Positions 37,933 through 47,297 are shown, numbered from the stretch's first letter. The stretch: 64,000 bases of DNA from JAFEDN01 sp963844565 (GCA_963844565.1 CAWJON010000001.1:186001-250000), one strand, 5' to 3'. Numbers and translations are program-made. Notes: a model not told the origin generated them from the letters alone.

Positions 37933-38200
37933 GCCTTATTCAGCGCATCCGCCAACAAGCTTTGCTCGGGTGGCAGCGGAGATTTTTTCGCGCGCAGTGG
38001 AGCCATGTGGAACAGGATCAGGGTGATAAAGTTCACTCGGTATAATGGCGCTACGAAATATTGCGCCAGCTATTGATGGCGTAACGAGCACGGAAAAATC
38101 GTAGCTGACGGGACCCGCCACGCCAATCCCGCGAGTAGGCGGATGTCGCTGAATAAGGCGGAGTGGGTTTAGATCGCGAAACCTACACCGCACGGCATTG
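37933..38200. repeat. Palindromic dispersed element, family 1, copy A
   Basis: The ends of this element are inverted copies of each other: GCCTTATTCAGCGCATCCGCC at 37933 pairs with GGCGGATGTCGCTGAATAAGG at 38138-38158 apart from one extra base. The inner right part (TATTGATGGCG, CGAGCACGGAAAAA, CTGACGGG, ACGCCAATCC) and a short tail after the palindrome (CTACACCGCAC) recur at 55025-55233 and, inverted, at 53558-53763. Frames within it on both strands are by-products of the repeat. It occupies most of the gap between the GGCT-like gene and the end of lptD; from 37847 to 37932 I see nothing. Confidence 0.7.
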
Positions 38201-38210
38201 AAAATTAAGA

Positions 38211-40820
38211 TTATTTAAATGGATCTAGAAATCCGCTCAGCGTGTTTGACAATAAATTACCGGGACTGGCGCCCAAACTACCTAAACTCTTTAATTCGAG
38301 TTGAAAATAATAAGCGTTCTTAAAACTATTCACGACATTACCGTCACTATTTGCCGTGTTTCCATCAAAGCTGCGTGACGCAATAAATCGCATCGTCCAA
38401 CAACAGGCATCATATTGCACCCCACCATAATAACTGTCTGGCCGTTCTTTGCTAATATTTAATTGGCCAAAAGCCAAAGCACTCCAATGCTCTGTTAAAG
38501 GCCATGCGACACCACTCGAAAGCAAATTGGTGTCATTACTCATTCCAAAAATATCCGTGGGATCGCCACTGTTTTCACGAACATATTGATAGGTGAAATT
38601 AAAAATATGATTTTGATTGAAATTATAACCAATCCCAACTTGTGCATTGTTGATAACACCCAACATGCTATCCCAAGCAAAGCTAGCCGTAGTGGACCAA
38701 TTTTGCCATGGATAATACGTAGCTTGGGTAATGAATGGCGTCAGATGTGCGGTTGGTGAAATATAGCGAAACGTGCTGGTTTCACAATCCTCTGCGTCCA
38801 AACAAACACGCGGCGGGTCGAAATAGTAACCGAAACCAAAGTCAAATTTTAATTTTTGTGAACTATCACCTGCGTTTAATAGCCGGCTCGTCAAACCTAC
38901 ACTGATTTGATTAGCATTTTCCAAGCGATCGTAACTGGTAAAACGATTGACATCAAATAATTGTGCGAAAGTAAACGGTAAAAGTTCTGAATCAAAATTT
39001 GGATATTTGTTCTGATTGACGTAAGGAACATATAAATAAAATAATCGAGGCTCCAAGGTGCTTAAATACGATTGATTTCCTAAATCTAAATGTTGATCAA
39101 AGTAGAGACCACTATCAATATCAAAAATGGGAATATTACGCGAGGCATTAAAATTAGGTCTTTCCCCATTATTGATTTCATCGCCAAAATTATTTTCCGA
39201 CGGTAATGAAGCTGCATAATTGGTGCTATCTAGAGCAAGTTGTGGTTTCAAATAACCCCCATCGCTTAAGAATGGATGGCTGAGGGTTGGCCGCAAGTGT
39301 AATCTTTCACCTTCCGGCATCTGCGAAGTGACCGGAGGAAAATCACTTTGATAAAGGAAGTTAACTGATTGCGCATTTAAATTTAAATCCGTCCCATACC
39401 AAAGATCGGCATAATCTCCTGAAAGATCAATTTCGGGTAGCCGCATATATTGGTTAAGCGCAGGATTTGGCGCTTGATCGATGCGATGCAAAGTTTGATA
39501 ACCTTGCAACATCGTAAATAAGTTCCAGTGTTCGTCGTTGTATTCTAAATCAGCTTGATTAAGCAATTGGTTGGCAACCACATCACCATAGGAATTGCCA
39601 AAATCTTTAAAATAATAATCGTCCGTTACATAGTTAACATTTAAATGGCCGGACCAATACTCATTAAATTGAGCGCTGTGATCGAGATGCACAAAAGCTC
39701 GAAACGGCGAATCATTTTCTAAATCATCCAAATAAGGATCTATTGGGACACCTTCATTCGGGGGATTTTCTAAAGTTTGTTTTCGAAACGATGCAAATTC
39801 ATTGTCATACGGCAAGAAGCCAAAAAAAACATTGCCATGATTTCCTGGCGAATAAAGGTAGCGAAATAATGAATTTAATTGAAATCCTCTATTCTGAAAA
39901 TACTTTGGCGTGGTAGTTAAATCATAATTAGGAGCTAAATTCCAATAATATGGTAACGAGAATTCTGTGCCATTACGTGAAGAGTATTCAATGTCCGGGG
40001 TTAGAAAACCTGATTTACGTCGGTTATCAATGGGAAAAGAATAGATTGGCACATAAAATATAGGAACCCTATAAAACCGCAGCCAACTATTGTAGGCGGT
40101 GCCTACGCCTTCCGCTTTATCCAAGACCAAATGTCCCGCACTAATTTGCCAGGTAGGGTCTGTAGGAGAACAGGTGGTATAAGTGGCCTTCCAAAAATTT
40201 AAAATCCCACTCGGCTCACGGAAAGAGCGATCCGCAGTTCCCCAAGCATCATAGCCATGAATCAAAGTGTGAAACTCTTTAGGATCTTCAAATATGTGAT
40301 AAGCTGCAGGTCCTGATTCAAACGTATGATTATTAAAATCTATTTTACAATATTGCCCCTTTACCAACTTACCAAATTCATGGACTTCTACATTGCCCTC
40401 CAATTGTACATATGAGATTTTCCCAGACGGAGCCTCACGATAGATAGTTGCCTTATCAGCAGTTGCGATCCTGCCGGGTTGTGTGACAACGACATCCTTA
40501 TTAATAACGGAAAGCCCATGCGAATAAATTTCCCCGGGGCCGGCATAAGTTATTTTAACCGGAGATTTATTATAGGGCCCGGGAATTGGATTATCATGCA
40601 GCGCTTGCGGTTCTGCAAAATATCCCTGACAAAGATTGGCTTCTGGAGCAGAAACCCAACCCAGGACATCGGCAATGTTTTGCTTGTCATAACTTTGGAC
40701 GGAGCCTTGGGCATAACCCAAAACTGGAGATATCCCTAATAAAGTAATACCTACGCCATGAAGAAACTTCTTTTTTTTGTTTTTTTTAAATAAATTATTA
40801 AAACTTTCTCTAAATATCAC
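38211..40820 (-). CDS. lptD: LPS-assembly outer-membrane protein LptD
   Basis: LptD forms with LptE the outer-membrane channel that inserts lipopolysaccharide. The 869-residue protein has a basic N-terminus and signal helix (FLHGVGITLLGISPVLGYAQ), an OstA/LptA-like jellyroll (about 85-215), then the large beta-barrel domain with RKSGFLTPDIEYSSRNGTEFSLPYYWNLAPNYD spread over residues about 265-300 as the family marker. It ends close to Phe (LDPFK). Cys residues at 62 and later (CSPTD, CLDAEDC, CC) could form the needed disulfides. It normally lies upstream of surA on the same strand; here it is inverted and separated from surA by an EamA gene. Confidence 0.95.
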   Translation of the reverse strand: MIFRESFNNLFKKNKKKKFLHGVGITLLGISPVLGYAQGSVQSYDKQNIADVLGWVSAPEANLCQGYFAEPQALHDNPIPGPYNKSPVKITYAGPGEIYSHGLSVINKDVVVTQPGRIATADKATIYREAPSGKISYVQLEGNVEVHEFGKLVKGQYCKIDFNNHTFESGPAAYHIFEDPKEFHTLIHGYDAWGTADRSFREPSGILNFWKATYTTCSPTDPTWQISAGHLVLDKAEGVGTAYNSWLRFYRVPIFYVPIYSFPIDNRRKSGFLTPDIEYSSRNGTEFSLPYYWNLAPNYDLTTTPKYFQNRGFQLNSLFRYLYSPGNHGNVFFGFLPYDNEFASFRKQTLENPPNEGVPIDPYLDDLENDSPFRAFVHLDHSAQFNEYWSGHLNVNYVTDDYYFKDFGNSYGDVVANQLLNQADLEYNDEHWNLFTMLQGYQTLHRIDQAPNPALNQYMRLPEIDLSGDYADLWYGTDLNLNAQSVNFLYQSDFPPVTSQMPEGERLHLRPTLSHPFLSDGGYLKPQLALDSTNYAASLPSENNFGDEINNGERPNFNASRNIPIFDIDSGLYFDQHLDLGNQSYLSTLEPRLFYLYVPYVNQNKYPNFDSELLPFTFAQLFDVNRFTSYDRLENANQISVGLTSRLLNAGDSSQKLKFDFGFGYYFDPPRVCLDAEDCETSTFRYISPTAHLTPFITQATYYPWQNWSTTASFAWDSMLGVINNAQVGIGYNFNQNHIFNFTYQYVRENSGDPTDIFGMSNDTNLLSSGVAWPLTEHWSALAFGQLNISKERPDSYYGGVQYDACCWTMRFIASRSFDGNTANSDGNVVNSFKNAYYFQLELKSLGSLGASPGNLLSNTLSGFLDPFK

Positions 40821-40898
40821 GGGCTAGTAGCTCTTCTTTTTTAGGTGGGAGAAATCCGTTGTATAATATCATTTATGCAGATTGAAAACCAAGTGAAT

Positions 40899-41060
40899 AA
40901 AATACCCCGAGCTGACGCACGGGGTATTTTCTCTATTTGATTTCGCTCCGCGCGAACAAAGTTCGCCCGGGCGACAAAAGGGGAGAATTCGCATTCTCCC
41001 CTTTTGAAACCCCATTGCGTAAGGTTACGGGCTTACGCCCGCAGTTTGCAGGATATATAA
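40899..41060. repeat. Multi-hairpin dispersed repeat, family 2, copy 1
   Basis: About 162 bases nearly identical to 47303-47465. It holds four consecutive stems: AAAATACCCC (40899) with GGGGTATTTT (40921-40930); GCGAAC/GTTCGC at 40952-40966; AAAAGGGGAGAAT (40976-40988) with ATTCTCCCCTTTT (40993-41005), loop TCGC; and CGGGC/GCCCG at 41028-41041. There is no open frame of note. It lies in the gap between lptD and the EamA gene. It could be a mobile MITE-like unit or a structured RNA. The first and third stems would also work as terminators on either strand. Confidence 0.75.
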
Positions 41061-41107
41061 TAGGTGAACTAAAGGCATGGCAGACGCAGCGTTTATAGAG
41101 TTAGAAG

Positions 41108-42010
41108 TTATTCAACCTTATTGTAGAAATAATTAATCATTGCTGCACCCATTAAAGTAATCAAACCTCCAGTCAAATCGATAATCGAAGGAAATTCTTT
41201 CAAAAAAATGACTCCTAACAGCGTGGCAATCAGCGGCATTGCATACAAATACGCTGATGCTCGACTGGCGGGAGCTCGAGCTACAGCATAATTCCACAAA
41301 GCATAGGCAATAGCAGCGGGAAAAATTCCTAAATAAATCGCAGCAGCAGTCGCCTTCCAAGGCGCTACCAAAACTTCATGAGTCAACTGAGGTAAATAAA
41401 TCAACATAACGAAAGTGCCGGCCCAAATTGTTAATATCGCCAACTCCAACGGGTGATAGCGATGAAACAATTTTTTTTGCGCAACCGCATAATAACTGCC
41501 TAAGACAGAGGCTAATAAAATGTAAAGCACGCCCATATGGAAACTTATTTGGGTGTGACCACCCAAAGCAATCACTAATAAACCAACTAAGCTGATTAAG
41601 ACTCCCCACCAGCTTTTAATTGGAACTTTTTCTCGCAATAAAAAAATTGCAAAAAACATGGTGAAAACGGGCATAAGACCAATAATAAAGCCTGCGATTC
41701 CAGCGGGAACTACAACTTCGCCATAATTAATAGCGATGTTATAAATGCCAATCCCCAACGCGCCGATAAAAAAGATATAGAGAAAATCTTTCAGATTAGG
41801 TAGATGCCGTACAGGCAATCGAAAATATAAAAAGAGTAAGCTGAAGGAAGCGATTAAATAACGCAACAATCCCAAACAACCTGGGCTGTACCCATGTAGA
41901 CCAATTCGGATACCAACTAAAGCTGAAGACCACAATATGACCGTCAACCAGAGTGAAAGCTGGACATTAAGCGGAATTGAATTTTTAGAAGAGCTTATTT
42001 GGGGCGGCAT
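41108..42010 (-). CDS. EamA/DMT family transporter
   Basis: A 300-residue inner-membrane protein of ten helices made of two EamA repeats (first GIRIGLHGYSPGCLGLLRYLIA; second with WNYAVARAPASRASAYLYAMPL, both typical of drug/metabolite exporters). Substrate unknown. No clear ribosome-binding site precedes ATG 42010. The gene lies between lptD and surA, breaking the usual lptD-surA linkage, and shares the divergent gap with surA. Confidence 0.88.
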   Translation of the reverse strand: MPPQISSSKNSIPLNVQLSLWLTVILWSSALVGIRIGLHGYSPGCLGLLRYLIASFSLLFLYFRLPVRHLPNLKDFLYIFFIGALGIGIYNIAINYGEVVVPAGIAGFIIGLMPVFTMFFAIFLLREKVPIKSWWGVLISLVGLLVIALGGHTQISFHMGVLYILLASVLGSYYAVAQKKLFHRYHPLELAILTIWAGTFVMLIYLPQLTHEVLVAPWKATAAAIYLGIFPAAIAYALWNYAVARAPASRASAYLYAMPLIATLLGVIFLKEFPSIIDLTGGLITLMGAAMINYFYNKVE

Positions 42011-42099
42011 AAAAGTATATTCTGCAAAAGTATCTACACTTTAGCAAGTATAGAGTATCTGCTAAACTAATGGCTACTTTTAGAATGGAAAATATTCAT

Positions 42100-43056
42100 A
42101 TGTACAAAAAAATAGCAGCTTTGTTTATAGCTACTCTCTTTGTTTGCACTATTTCCGTCAGTGCCGAAGAAAAATTACCAGCACCTGCTAAACCAGCGCA
42201 ACCGCTCAATCGAATCGCCGCTATTGTAAATGACGAGGTTATTCCTGAAAGCGATGTTGATGGCGCCATTGCAGCCTACAAAGAGCAATTGTTGGCGAAT
42301 AAAATGCCCCTCCCTTCTGAAGAAACTATTCGCAAAGATGCACTTAATCAGGTCATCAATTATCGTTTACAACTGCAGCTGGCGGCTAGAGCTGGAATAA
42401 AACCGACCGAGGATGAAATTAACAATGGCATCATTCAAATCGCTAAGTCACACCGTCTCACCATTGATGAATTGAGAAATCAATTGTCTATACAAAACAC
42501 GCCTTGGGATAGTTTTAGACAAAAAATTGCAGAAGACATAACCATTAGTAAAGTCCAGCAACAAGCGGTTGCTCCAGATGTGAAAATAACCGACGCTGAA
42601 GTGGCTGCTTATCGACAAAAATATGAAGCGGAGCAACAAACTAAACTGATTTATCATTTGCTGGATTTTATGGTTCCATTGCCAGAACAACCAACCAATG
42701 TACAAGTGGATGCCGCATTAACCAAGGCTCGTGAAATTTCCATGAAGTTAAATAACGGTGCGACAATTGCTGAGGTAAATAGCCCTTATCAAGATTTGGG
42801 ATGGTCAAGCAAAAGTGATATGCCTGAGTTATTTGCTCTACAAATTGATCAACTGAACGAAAAAAATGCTTCCAAACCTTTGCGCGCACCCAATGGTTTT
42901 CACGTTATAAAACTGGTCGAAGCTAAAAGCAGCACCGGCCCTGCCCCTACTGATGATCAAATTCGTAACTATCTTTTTCGTGTAAAATTAGATAAAGGCG
43001 TCCAGCAATGGTTGGAGAAATTACGTTCCCAATCTTACATCAAGATTATTCCTTGA
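42100..43056 (+). CDS. surA: Periplasmic chaperone / peptidyl-prolyl isomerase SurA
   Basis: SurA escorts outer-membrane proteins through the periplasm. ATG 42100 is chosen because it starts a clean signal peptide (MYKKIAALFIATLFVCTISVSA) and has GGAAA upstream; ATG 42070 would bury it. The mature protein opens with NRIAAIVNDEVIPESDVD, the SurA N-domain signature. Only one parvulin domain (about residues 175-290, with DLGWSSKSDMP) follows, so at 318 residues it is shorter than the two-domain enteric SurA. The stop overlaps the pdxA start (TTGA). Confidence 0.92.
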   Translation: MYKKIAALFIATLFVCTISVSAEEKLPAPAKPAQPLNRIAAIVNDEVIPESDVDGAIAAYKEQLLANKMPLPSEETIRKDALNQVINYRLQLQLAARAGIKPTEDEINNGIIQIAKSHRLTIDELRNQLSIQNTPWDSFRQKIAEDITISKVQQQAVAPDVKITDAEVAAYRQKYEAEQQTKLIYHLLDFMVPLPEQPTNVQVDAALTKAREISMKLNNGATIAEVNSPYQDLGWSSKSDMPELFALQIDQLNEKNASKPLRAPNGFHVIKLVEAKSSTGPAPTDDQIRNYLFRVKLDKGVQQWLEKLRSQSYIKIIP

Positions 43057-44006
43057 AACCACTGGTTGTTACTCCTGGAGAACCTGCGGGAATTGGCCCA
43101 GATATCGTGTTGGATATCGCCGTCAAACATCCCGAGCTGCCCCTCGTCATCGTCGCAGATAGAGATATGCTGGCAAGACGCGCCAAGTTATTGGGTTTAA
43201 AAATTGACTTGGATAATTACAAACTATGCCATATTCCGCTGGCCGTGCTCGAAGAGCCCGGTAAATTAAATGTCGCTAATGCCGTTTATGTTTTAGAATG
43301 TTTGCGATTTGCAACCCAAGGATGTCTAGACGGGCAATTTCAAGGATTGGTCACTGGTCCGGTGCATAAAGGAATTATCAACGAAGCCGGTTTCGCTTTC
43401 TCCGGACATACTGAATTTTTAGCGGAGTTAACCGGCAGTCCGTTACCAGTGATGTTAATGGTAACAAAAACATTTAAAGTCGCCCTGCTAACCACCCATT
43501 TGCCTTTGGTATCCATTCCAGCCGCGGTTACCGAAGAAAAAATCTCACAAACCGTAGCCATTATCGCCAAAGACTTTAAAAAATATTTTCAGATCGAAAA
43601 ACCCCGCATCGCCGTTTGCGGACTAAATCCACACGCGGGAGAAAATGGTCATATTGGCCGAGAAGAAGTTGAAATTATTTCCCCGACAGTGGAAAAATTA
43701 AAACGACAAGGTTATCGCGTACATGGTCCGATATCTGCCGATACGGCTTTTACTCCAGAGGCGCTTAAACGATGCGATGTGGTTTTAGCCATGTATCACG
43801 ACCAAGCATTGCCAGTGGTTAAGACTGTGGACTTCGACACCGGCGTCAATATGACCTTAGGCTTACCAATCCTGCGTACTTCCGTCGACCATGGCACGGC
43901 TTTACACTTAGCCGGCTCTGGTCAGGCAAGCAGCACTAGCTTGGCGTCCGCGATGTCTCTCGGGTTGGAGTGCTCACATCAACTGAAGCGTGACCAAACT
44001 TTTTGA
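43053..44006 (+). CDS. pdxA: 4-hydroxythreonine-4-phosphate dehydrogenase
   Basis: PdxA oxidises 4-phosphohydroxy-L-threonine in the pyridoxal-phosphate pathway. Motifs: TPGEPAGIGPDIV at the N-terminus, TGPVHKGIINEAGFAFSGHTEFLAE with a metal-binding His near residue 120, GLNPHAGENG, MYHDQALP and SVDHGTA. TTG 43053 overlaps the surA stop and gives the normal N-terminus with 317 residues. ATG 43008 inside surA is possible but adds unrelated residues. The last 71 bases overlap the 3' end of an opposite-strand gene, and the C-terminal tail (CSHQLKRDQTF) is not typical, so the original end may have been replaced. Confidence 0.94.
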   Translation: MKPLVVTPGEPAGIGPDIVLDIAVKHPELPLVIVADRDMLARRAKLLGLKIDLDNYKLCHIPLAVLEEPGKLNVANAVYVLECLRFATQGCLDGQFQGLVTGPVHKGIINEAGFAFSGHTEFLAELTGSPLPVMLMVTKTFKVALLTTHLPLVSIPAAVTEEKISQTVAIIAKDFKKYFQIEKPRIAVCGLNPHAGENGHIGREEVEIISPTVEKLKRQGYRVHGPISADTAFTPEALKRCDVVLAMYHDQALPVVKTVDFDTGVNMTLGLPILRTSVDHGTALHLAGSGQASSTSLASAMSLGLECSHQLKRDQTF

Positions 44007-45825
44007 CACGAAATTTTTGCGCAAGTTGATGAAGTTCTGCATGTTTTTCAAATCTATCTAATCTCGGCAGTTCATCCTCCTTTTTGGTAACAGCATTAAG
44101 GAGTGAGCCCAAAAATTCTTTTTCTTGAGTTATTTTCGAATTTTTGAAGAAAGAAAATATTCCTGAGGATTGAAGTGGCAGCTGATCCATGGCTTCTTGA
44201 ATTTGCAATTCCAACATTTTTTCGCCATTAATAAATCGCTTTTGCTCCAAATTATCTTGATTTTGCTTCTCAAGCAATTGCGTGAGCTTTTTCTCATCCA
44301 ATTCTGTTGGCAATTCAGCTTTATCACCTGAAACTGTTGAAAGAATTTTAGCTCCGCTCTCTAGCGTTTCTTGTTTTTTCTCTTCTTCATCGTTAATTGG
44401 AGTAAGCTTTTGTTCTAGAGAAGCTAACACTATTCTAACATTTACATTATTTCCACCCAAATTCAAAGATGACTGGTCGCGAACCAGAGAATCATGCCAA
44501 GATGTAGATATTTCAATTTCATCAGGGTTAAATTTGTCTATGGACAGTTCAATTAATTTTTCTATCTCTTCCCTTGTTTCTTTAGATAACTTTCTTCCAC
44601 GCACTAGATCTAAGGCGTTTAAAAAATTGGGTATTAAGTCAGGCCGACCGTTCTCATCTTTCAAAAATTGAATAAATTTTTGAGATTCTTTAGGATAAAA
44701 TAAGATAAAGTTTACAAACAATTCTTCAAATTGGCTATAAGAAATATATTGCGGCCTACCGTCTTTAATATTTATCTCTTCAAATTCATGGTATAAAAAA
44801 TCGAATTTATGACTTTCATCCTTAAAACATTCCAGAAGTTTTTTGAATTCCTTCTGATGAATTTCCGTGTCAGTGAACTTGCCGCTACATTCCTTAAAAA
44901 TACCCATCATTCTTGAAATCATTCCATGCCTAACATTTACATTATTTTTGAAATTTCTATCGCAAAAAACTGAGATTGCATCTGCGAAAACGGCTGATAA
45001 TAAAAAAGAAAGGTCTTGCACTGAAATTCTTTTAGTATCTCTGTATCTATTAAATAATACAATGTACTTTTGTTCAATTGATTCAATAAACGTATCCAAA
45101 TCGCTTTGATTGTCACTCGTTAGGGTTTGACTTACTGCTTTATCCTCGCTTAAGAAGAGTCTATTAATTAGTTCTTTATTTCTTTCAAATAAGTTAATAA
45201 TATCATTGGTTTCTTTGTGTAAGAGTGATGACACACTTAAATCAGTACCAGCTCGCACAATAAATGATTGTTCCTCGGTAGATTTAATTACAGTAAATGC
45301 TAGAAAAAATTTTCTATTTTCACATACACCTTTAATAAAAGAACCGAGATCTTCAAAGGTGGCTTTCTCAAGGTAATATCGAATCGGCTCAAGGTCTTTC
45401 TCATTTTTTAAACATTCAAAACAAAGTTTTTTATTTTGGTTTCCCATCATAATTTGTGCGACTTGGAAATGATGAAAAAAAATTATTTGTGGTAAAAACC
45501 CTTCACAATCTTGCTGTAAAGATGGGAGATTCACTCTCAATAATTCTTTTTTCTTAACACTAACATATACTCGATATAGTTTTTTTATTAGATATCTGTC
45601 GCCTTTTACGATGAGAGAACATAGTAACTCTATTAACTGCTTGTCTAAGTCTTTATTCCTTATATAATCTAACTGCCCTTGACTTAATAAAAAGATAGGC
45701 TCTTTCTTTTCTCTTTGTTCTTTGGACTTTTTTAAAAAATCTTGTTCCCTAGGTCCATATGTTTTTCTCCTAAGCGCAGGGCTTAACCTAACGTAGGATC
45801 CAGTATAAAAATCACCTGTAGGCAT
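43936..45825 (-). CDS. Large hypothetical helical protein (629 aa)
   Basis: A 629-residue, charged, helix-rich protein without signal peptide or membrane helix. It is AT-rich compared with pdxA and rsmA on either side. Residues about 60-430 form a folded helical domain (DLSFLLSAVFADAISVFCDR, EELFVNFILFYPKESQKFIQFL); the remainder is Gln/Glu/Lys-rich with coiled-coil stretches and a Ser/Thr tail (STPTRETSRTPS). No catalytic motif is recognised. It sits between pdxA and rsmA, which are normally neighbours, so it is probably an insertion. It resembles the other giant proteins of this window in style. Function unknown. Confidence 0.7.
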   Translation of the reverse strand: MPTGDFYTGSYVRLSPALRRKTYGPREQDFLKKSKEQREKKEPIFLLSQGQLDYIRNKDLDKQLIELLCSLIVKGDRYLIKKLYRVYVSVKKKELLRVNLPSLQQDCEGFLPQIIFFHHFQVAQIMMGNQNKKLCFECLKNEKDLEPIRYYLEKATFEDLGSFIKGVCENRKFFLAFTVIKSTEEQSFIVRAGTDLSVSSLLHKETNDIINLFERNKELINRLFLSEDKAVSQTLTSDNQSDLDTFIESIEQKYIVLFNRYRDTKRISVQDLSFLLSAVFADAISVFCDRNFKNNVNVRHGMISRMMGIFKECSGKFTDTEIHQKEFKKLLECFKDESHKFDFLYHEFEEINIKDGRPQYISYSQFEELFVNFILFYPKESQKFIQFLKDENGRPDLIPNFLNALDLVRGRKLSKETREEIEKLIELSIDKFNPDEIEISTSWHDSLVRDQSSLNLGGNNVNVRIVLASLEQKLTPINDEEEKKQETLESGAKILSTVSGDKAELPTELDEKKLTQLLEKQNQDNLEQKRFINGEKMLELQIQEAMDQLPLQSSGIFSFFKNSKITQEKEFLGSLLNAVTKKEDELPRLDRFEKHAELHQLAQKFRVKKFGHASVDVSTPTRETSRTPS

Positions 45826-45980
45826 TTTATTTATCTCTTTATTATGTTTTTCTTGGTAAGATAATTCTATCGATTAAACACTTTTACTTATTTTTTTAAA
45901 ATACAGTAAACCTAAGTTAGCTGTAAAATAACATTATTTTATTAAGGATTTATTAAAAAAATAACTTACATTTTGCTCTT

Positions 45981-45997
45981 AATGTACAATGTACATT
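45981..45997. promoter_or_regulatory. Candidate operator dyad upstream of rsmA
   Basis: AATGTACA, A, TGTACATT is a perfect 8-bp dyad centred 42 bases before the rsmA ATG, where it could overlap a promoter. No matching regulator is evident. Confidence 0.3.
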
Positions 45998-46030
45998 TCA
46001 TAGCGGCGCATTTGCTGCTATCATTGCACC

Positions 46031-46813
46031 ATGGCTCATTCTCCACATCGTCCTCGCAAACGCTTCGGTCAACATTTTTTAACTGATGACCTTGTCTTAG
46101 CTAACATGGTGTCAACCATCGCCCCGAAAAAAACTGAATATATGGTCGAGATTGGTCCCGGGCAGGGACAACTGACCAAATTTCTTATTAATGCGGTTAA
46201 ACATTTAGATGTAGTTGAAATTGATCGTGATCTTGCGGCAGGGTTGCAAAGCCACTTTGGCACGTTGGCCAATTTAACCATTTATAACGAAGATATTTTG
46301 AAATTCGATTGGCAGCGATTGAACCATCCAGCAAAGCTGCGTATTGTCGGCAATTTACCCTATAACATCACCACACCGCTGCTTTTCCAATTGTTGATAC
46401 TGCCCAACCCCATTCAAGATTTTCACTTTCTGCTACAAAAAGAGGTCGTTGAGCGCTTAACTGCCGCAGTGGGCAGCCATAATTACAGCCGGCTAACTGT
46501 TATGGCACAATATTTCGCGGAGCTCAGCGAAATATTCGTCGTGCCAGCGACGGCGTTCTCACCGCCGCCTAAAGTTGAATCGGCATTTATCCGCATCATT
46601 CCTTATGCAACCCCCCCTTTTCCTGCTCGTGATTTTAAAAAATTTAGCCTTTTGGTCAAAGAGGCCTTCACTTACCGCCGCAAAACACTGGCCAACAGCC
46701 TTCGTCAGTTAGTCACTACAAACGAATTAGAAACCCTAGAAATCGATCCCATTTGCCGTCCACAACAACTAACAGTAGAGAATTTTGTAAAAATCAGTAA
46801 TATAATTAGATGA
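46031..46813 (+). CDS. rsmA: 16S rRNA A1518/A1519 dimethyltransferase
   Basis: RsmA (KsgA) dimethylates two adenines near the 3' end of 16S rRNA during 30S maturation. The 260-residue protein has KRFGQHFL at the N-terminus, the SAM-binding motif VEIGPGQGQLTKFL near residue 42, VEIDRDLA, NLPYNITTPLL (motif IV) near 112 and the FSPPPKVESAF motif. Length and motifs are standard. The gene stands apart from pdxA, from which the 629-aa gene separates it. Confidence 0.96.
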   Translation: MAHSPHRPRKRFGQHFLTDDLVLANMVSTIAPKKTEYMVEIGPGQGQLTKFLINAVKHLDVVEIDRDLAAGLQSHFGTLANLTIYNEDILKFDWQRLNHPAKLRIVGNLPYNITTPLLFQLLILPNPIQDFHFLLQKEVVERLTAAVGSHNYSRLTVMAQYFAELSEIFVVPATAFSPPPKVESAFIRIIPYATPPFPARDFKKFSLLVKEAFTYRRKTLANSLRQLVTTNELETLEIDPICRPQQLTVENFVKISNIIR

Positions 46814-46856
46814 CAGGCCTTCCAACGGGTTATTTTCTACTCAAAAGGAAATGAAT

Positions 46857-47297
46857 ATGCTGAAATATAGACACGTGTTAGTCGCTATAGATTTATCGCC
46901 GGTAACCGAGCAAGTTTTAGCTCGCGCAAAAGAAATTGCCAATGAAAGCAATGCCTTATTGAGCATGGCGCATGTGATGGAACATTCTCCGGTTGCGTAT
47001 GGGGGTGAGTTTTCAATCCCTATCGATGTAAATTTGGAACAAACCCTCGAGGTTGAAGCTCGCAAAGAAATGGAACGACTTGGTTCATCATATGGAATCG
47101 CTCCCCAGCAACAGTATCTAGAAAGCGGTTCAGTTAAATTAGCTGTAACCGAATTGGCCCAAAAACTGGGCGTGGATTTAATCGTTGCGGGCACGCACGG
47201 TCATCACGGTTTTGATATATTATTGGGATCTCGAGCTAACGCGATTCTGCACAACGCCCAATGCGATGTATTAATTATCCGCGTTCAAGAAAAATAG
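46857..47297 (+). CDS. Universal stress protein (UspA family)
   Basis: A 146-residue single-domain Usp. HVLVAIDLSP opens strand 1, and the ATP-type loop GTHGHHGFDILLGSRANAIL near residue 112 has the GxxGxxG(9)GS-like spacing of nucleotide-binding members. It ends CDVLIIRV. ATG 46857 has AAGGA at seven bases; ATG 46851 is too close to it. A repeat copy follows immediately and its first hairpin may terminate the transcript. Confidence 0.9.
   Translation: MLKYRHVLVAIDLSPVTEQVLARAKEIANESNALLSMAHVMEHSPVAYGGEFSIPIDVNLEQTLEVEARKEMERLGSSYGIAPQQQYLESGSVKLAVTELAQKLGVDLIVAGTHGHHGFDILLGSRANAILHNAQCDVLIIRVQEK

Noticed and set aside
37806..38193. Frames on both strands around the family 1 element
   Set aside because: They are created by the palindromic repeat and have no independent start signals.
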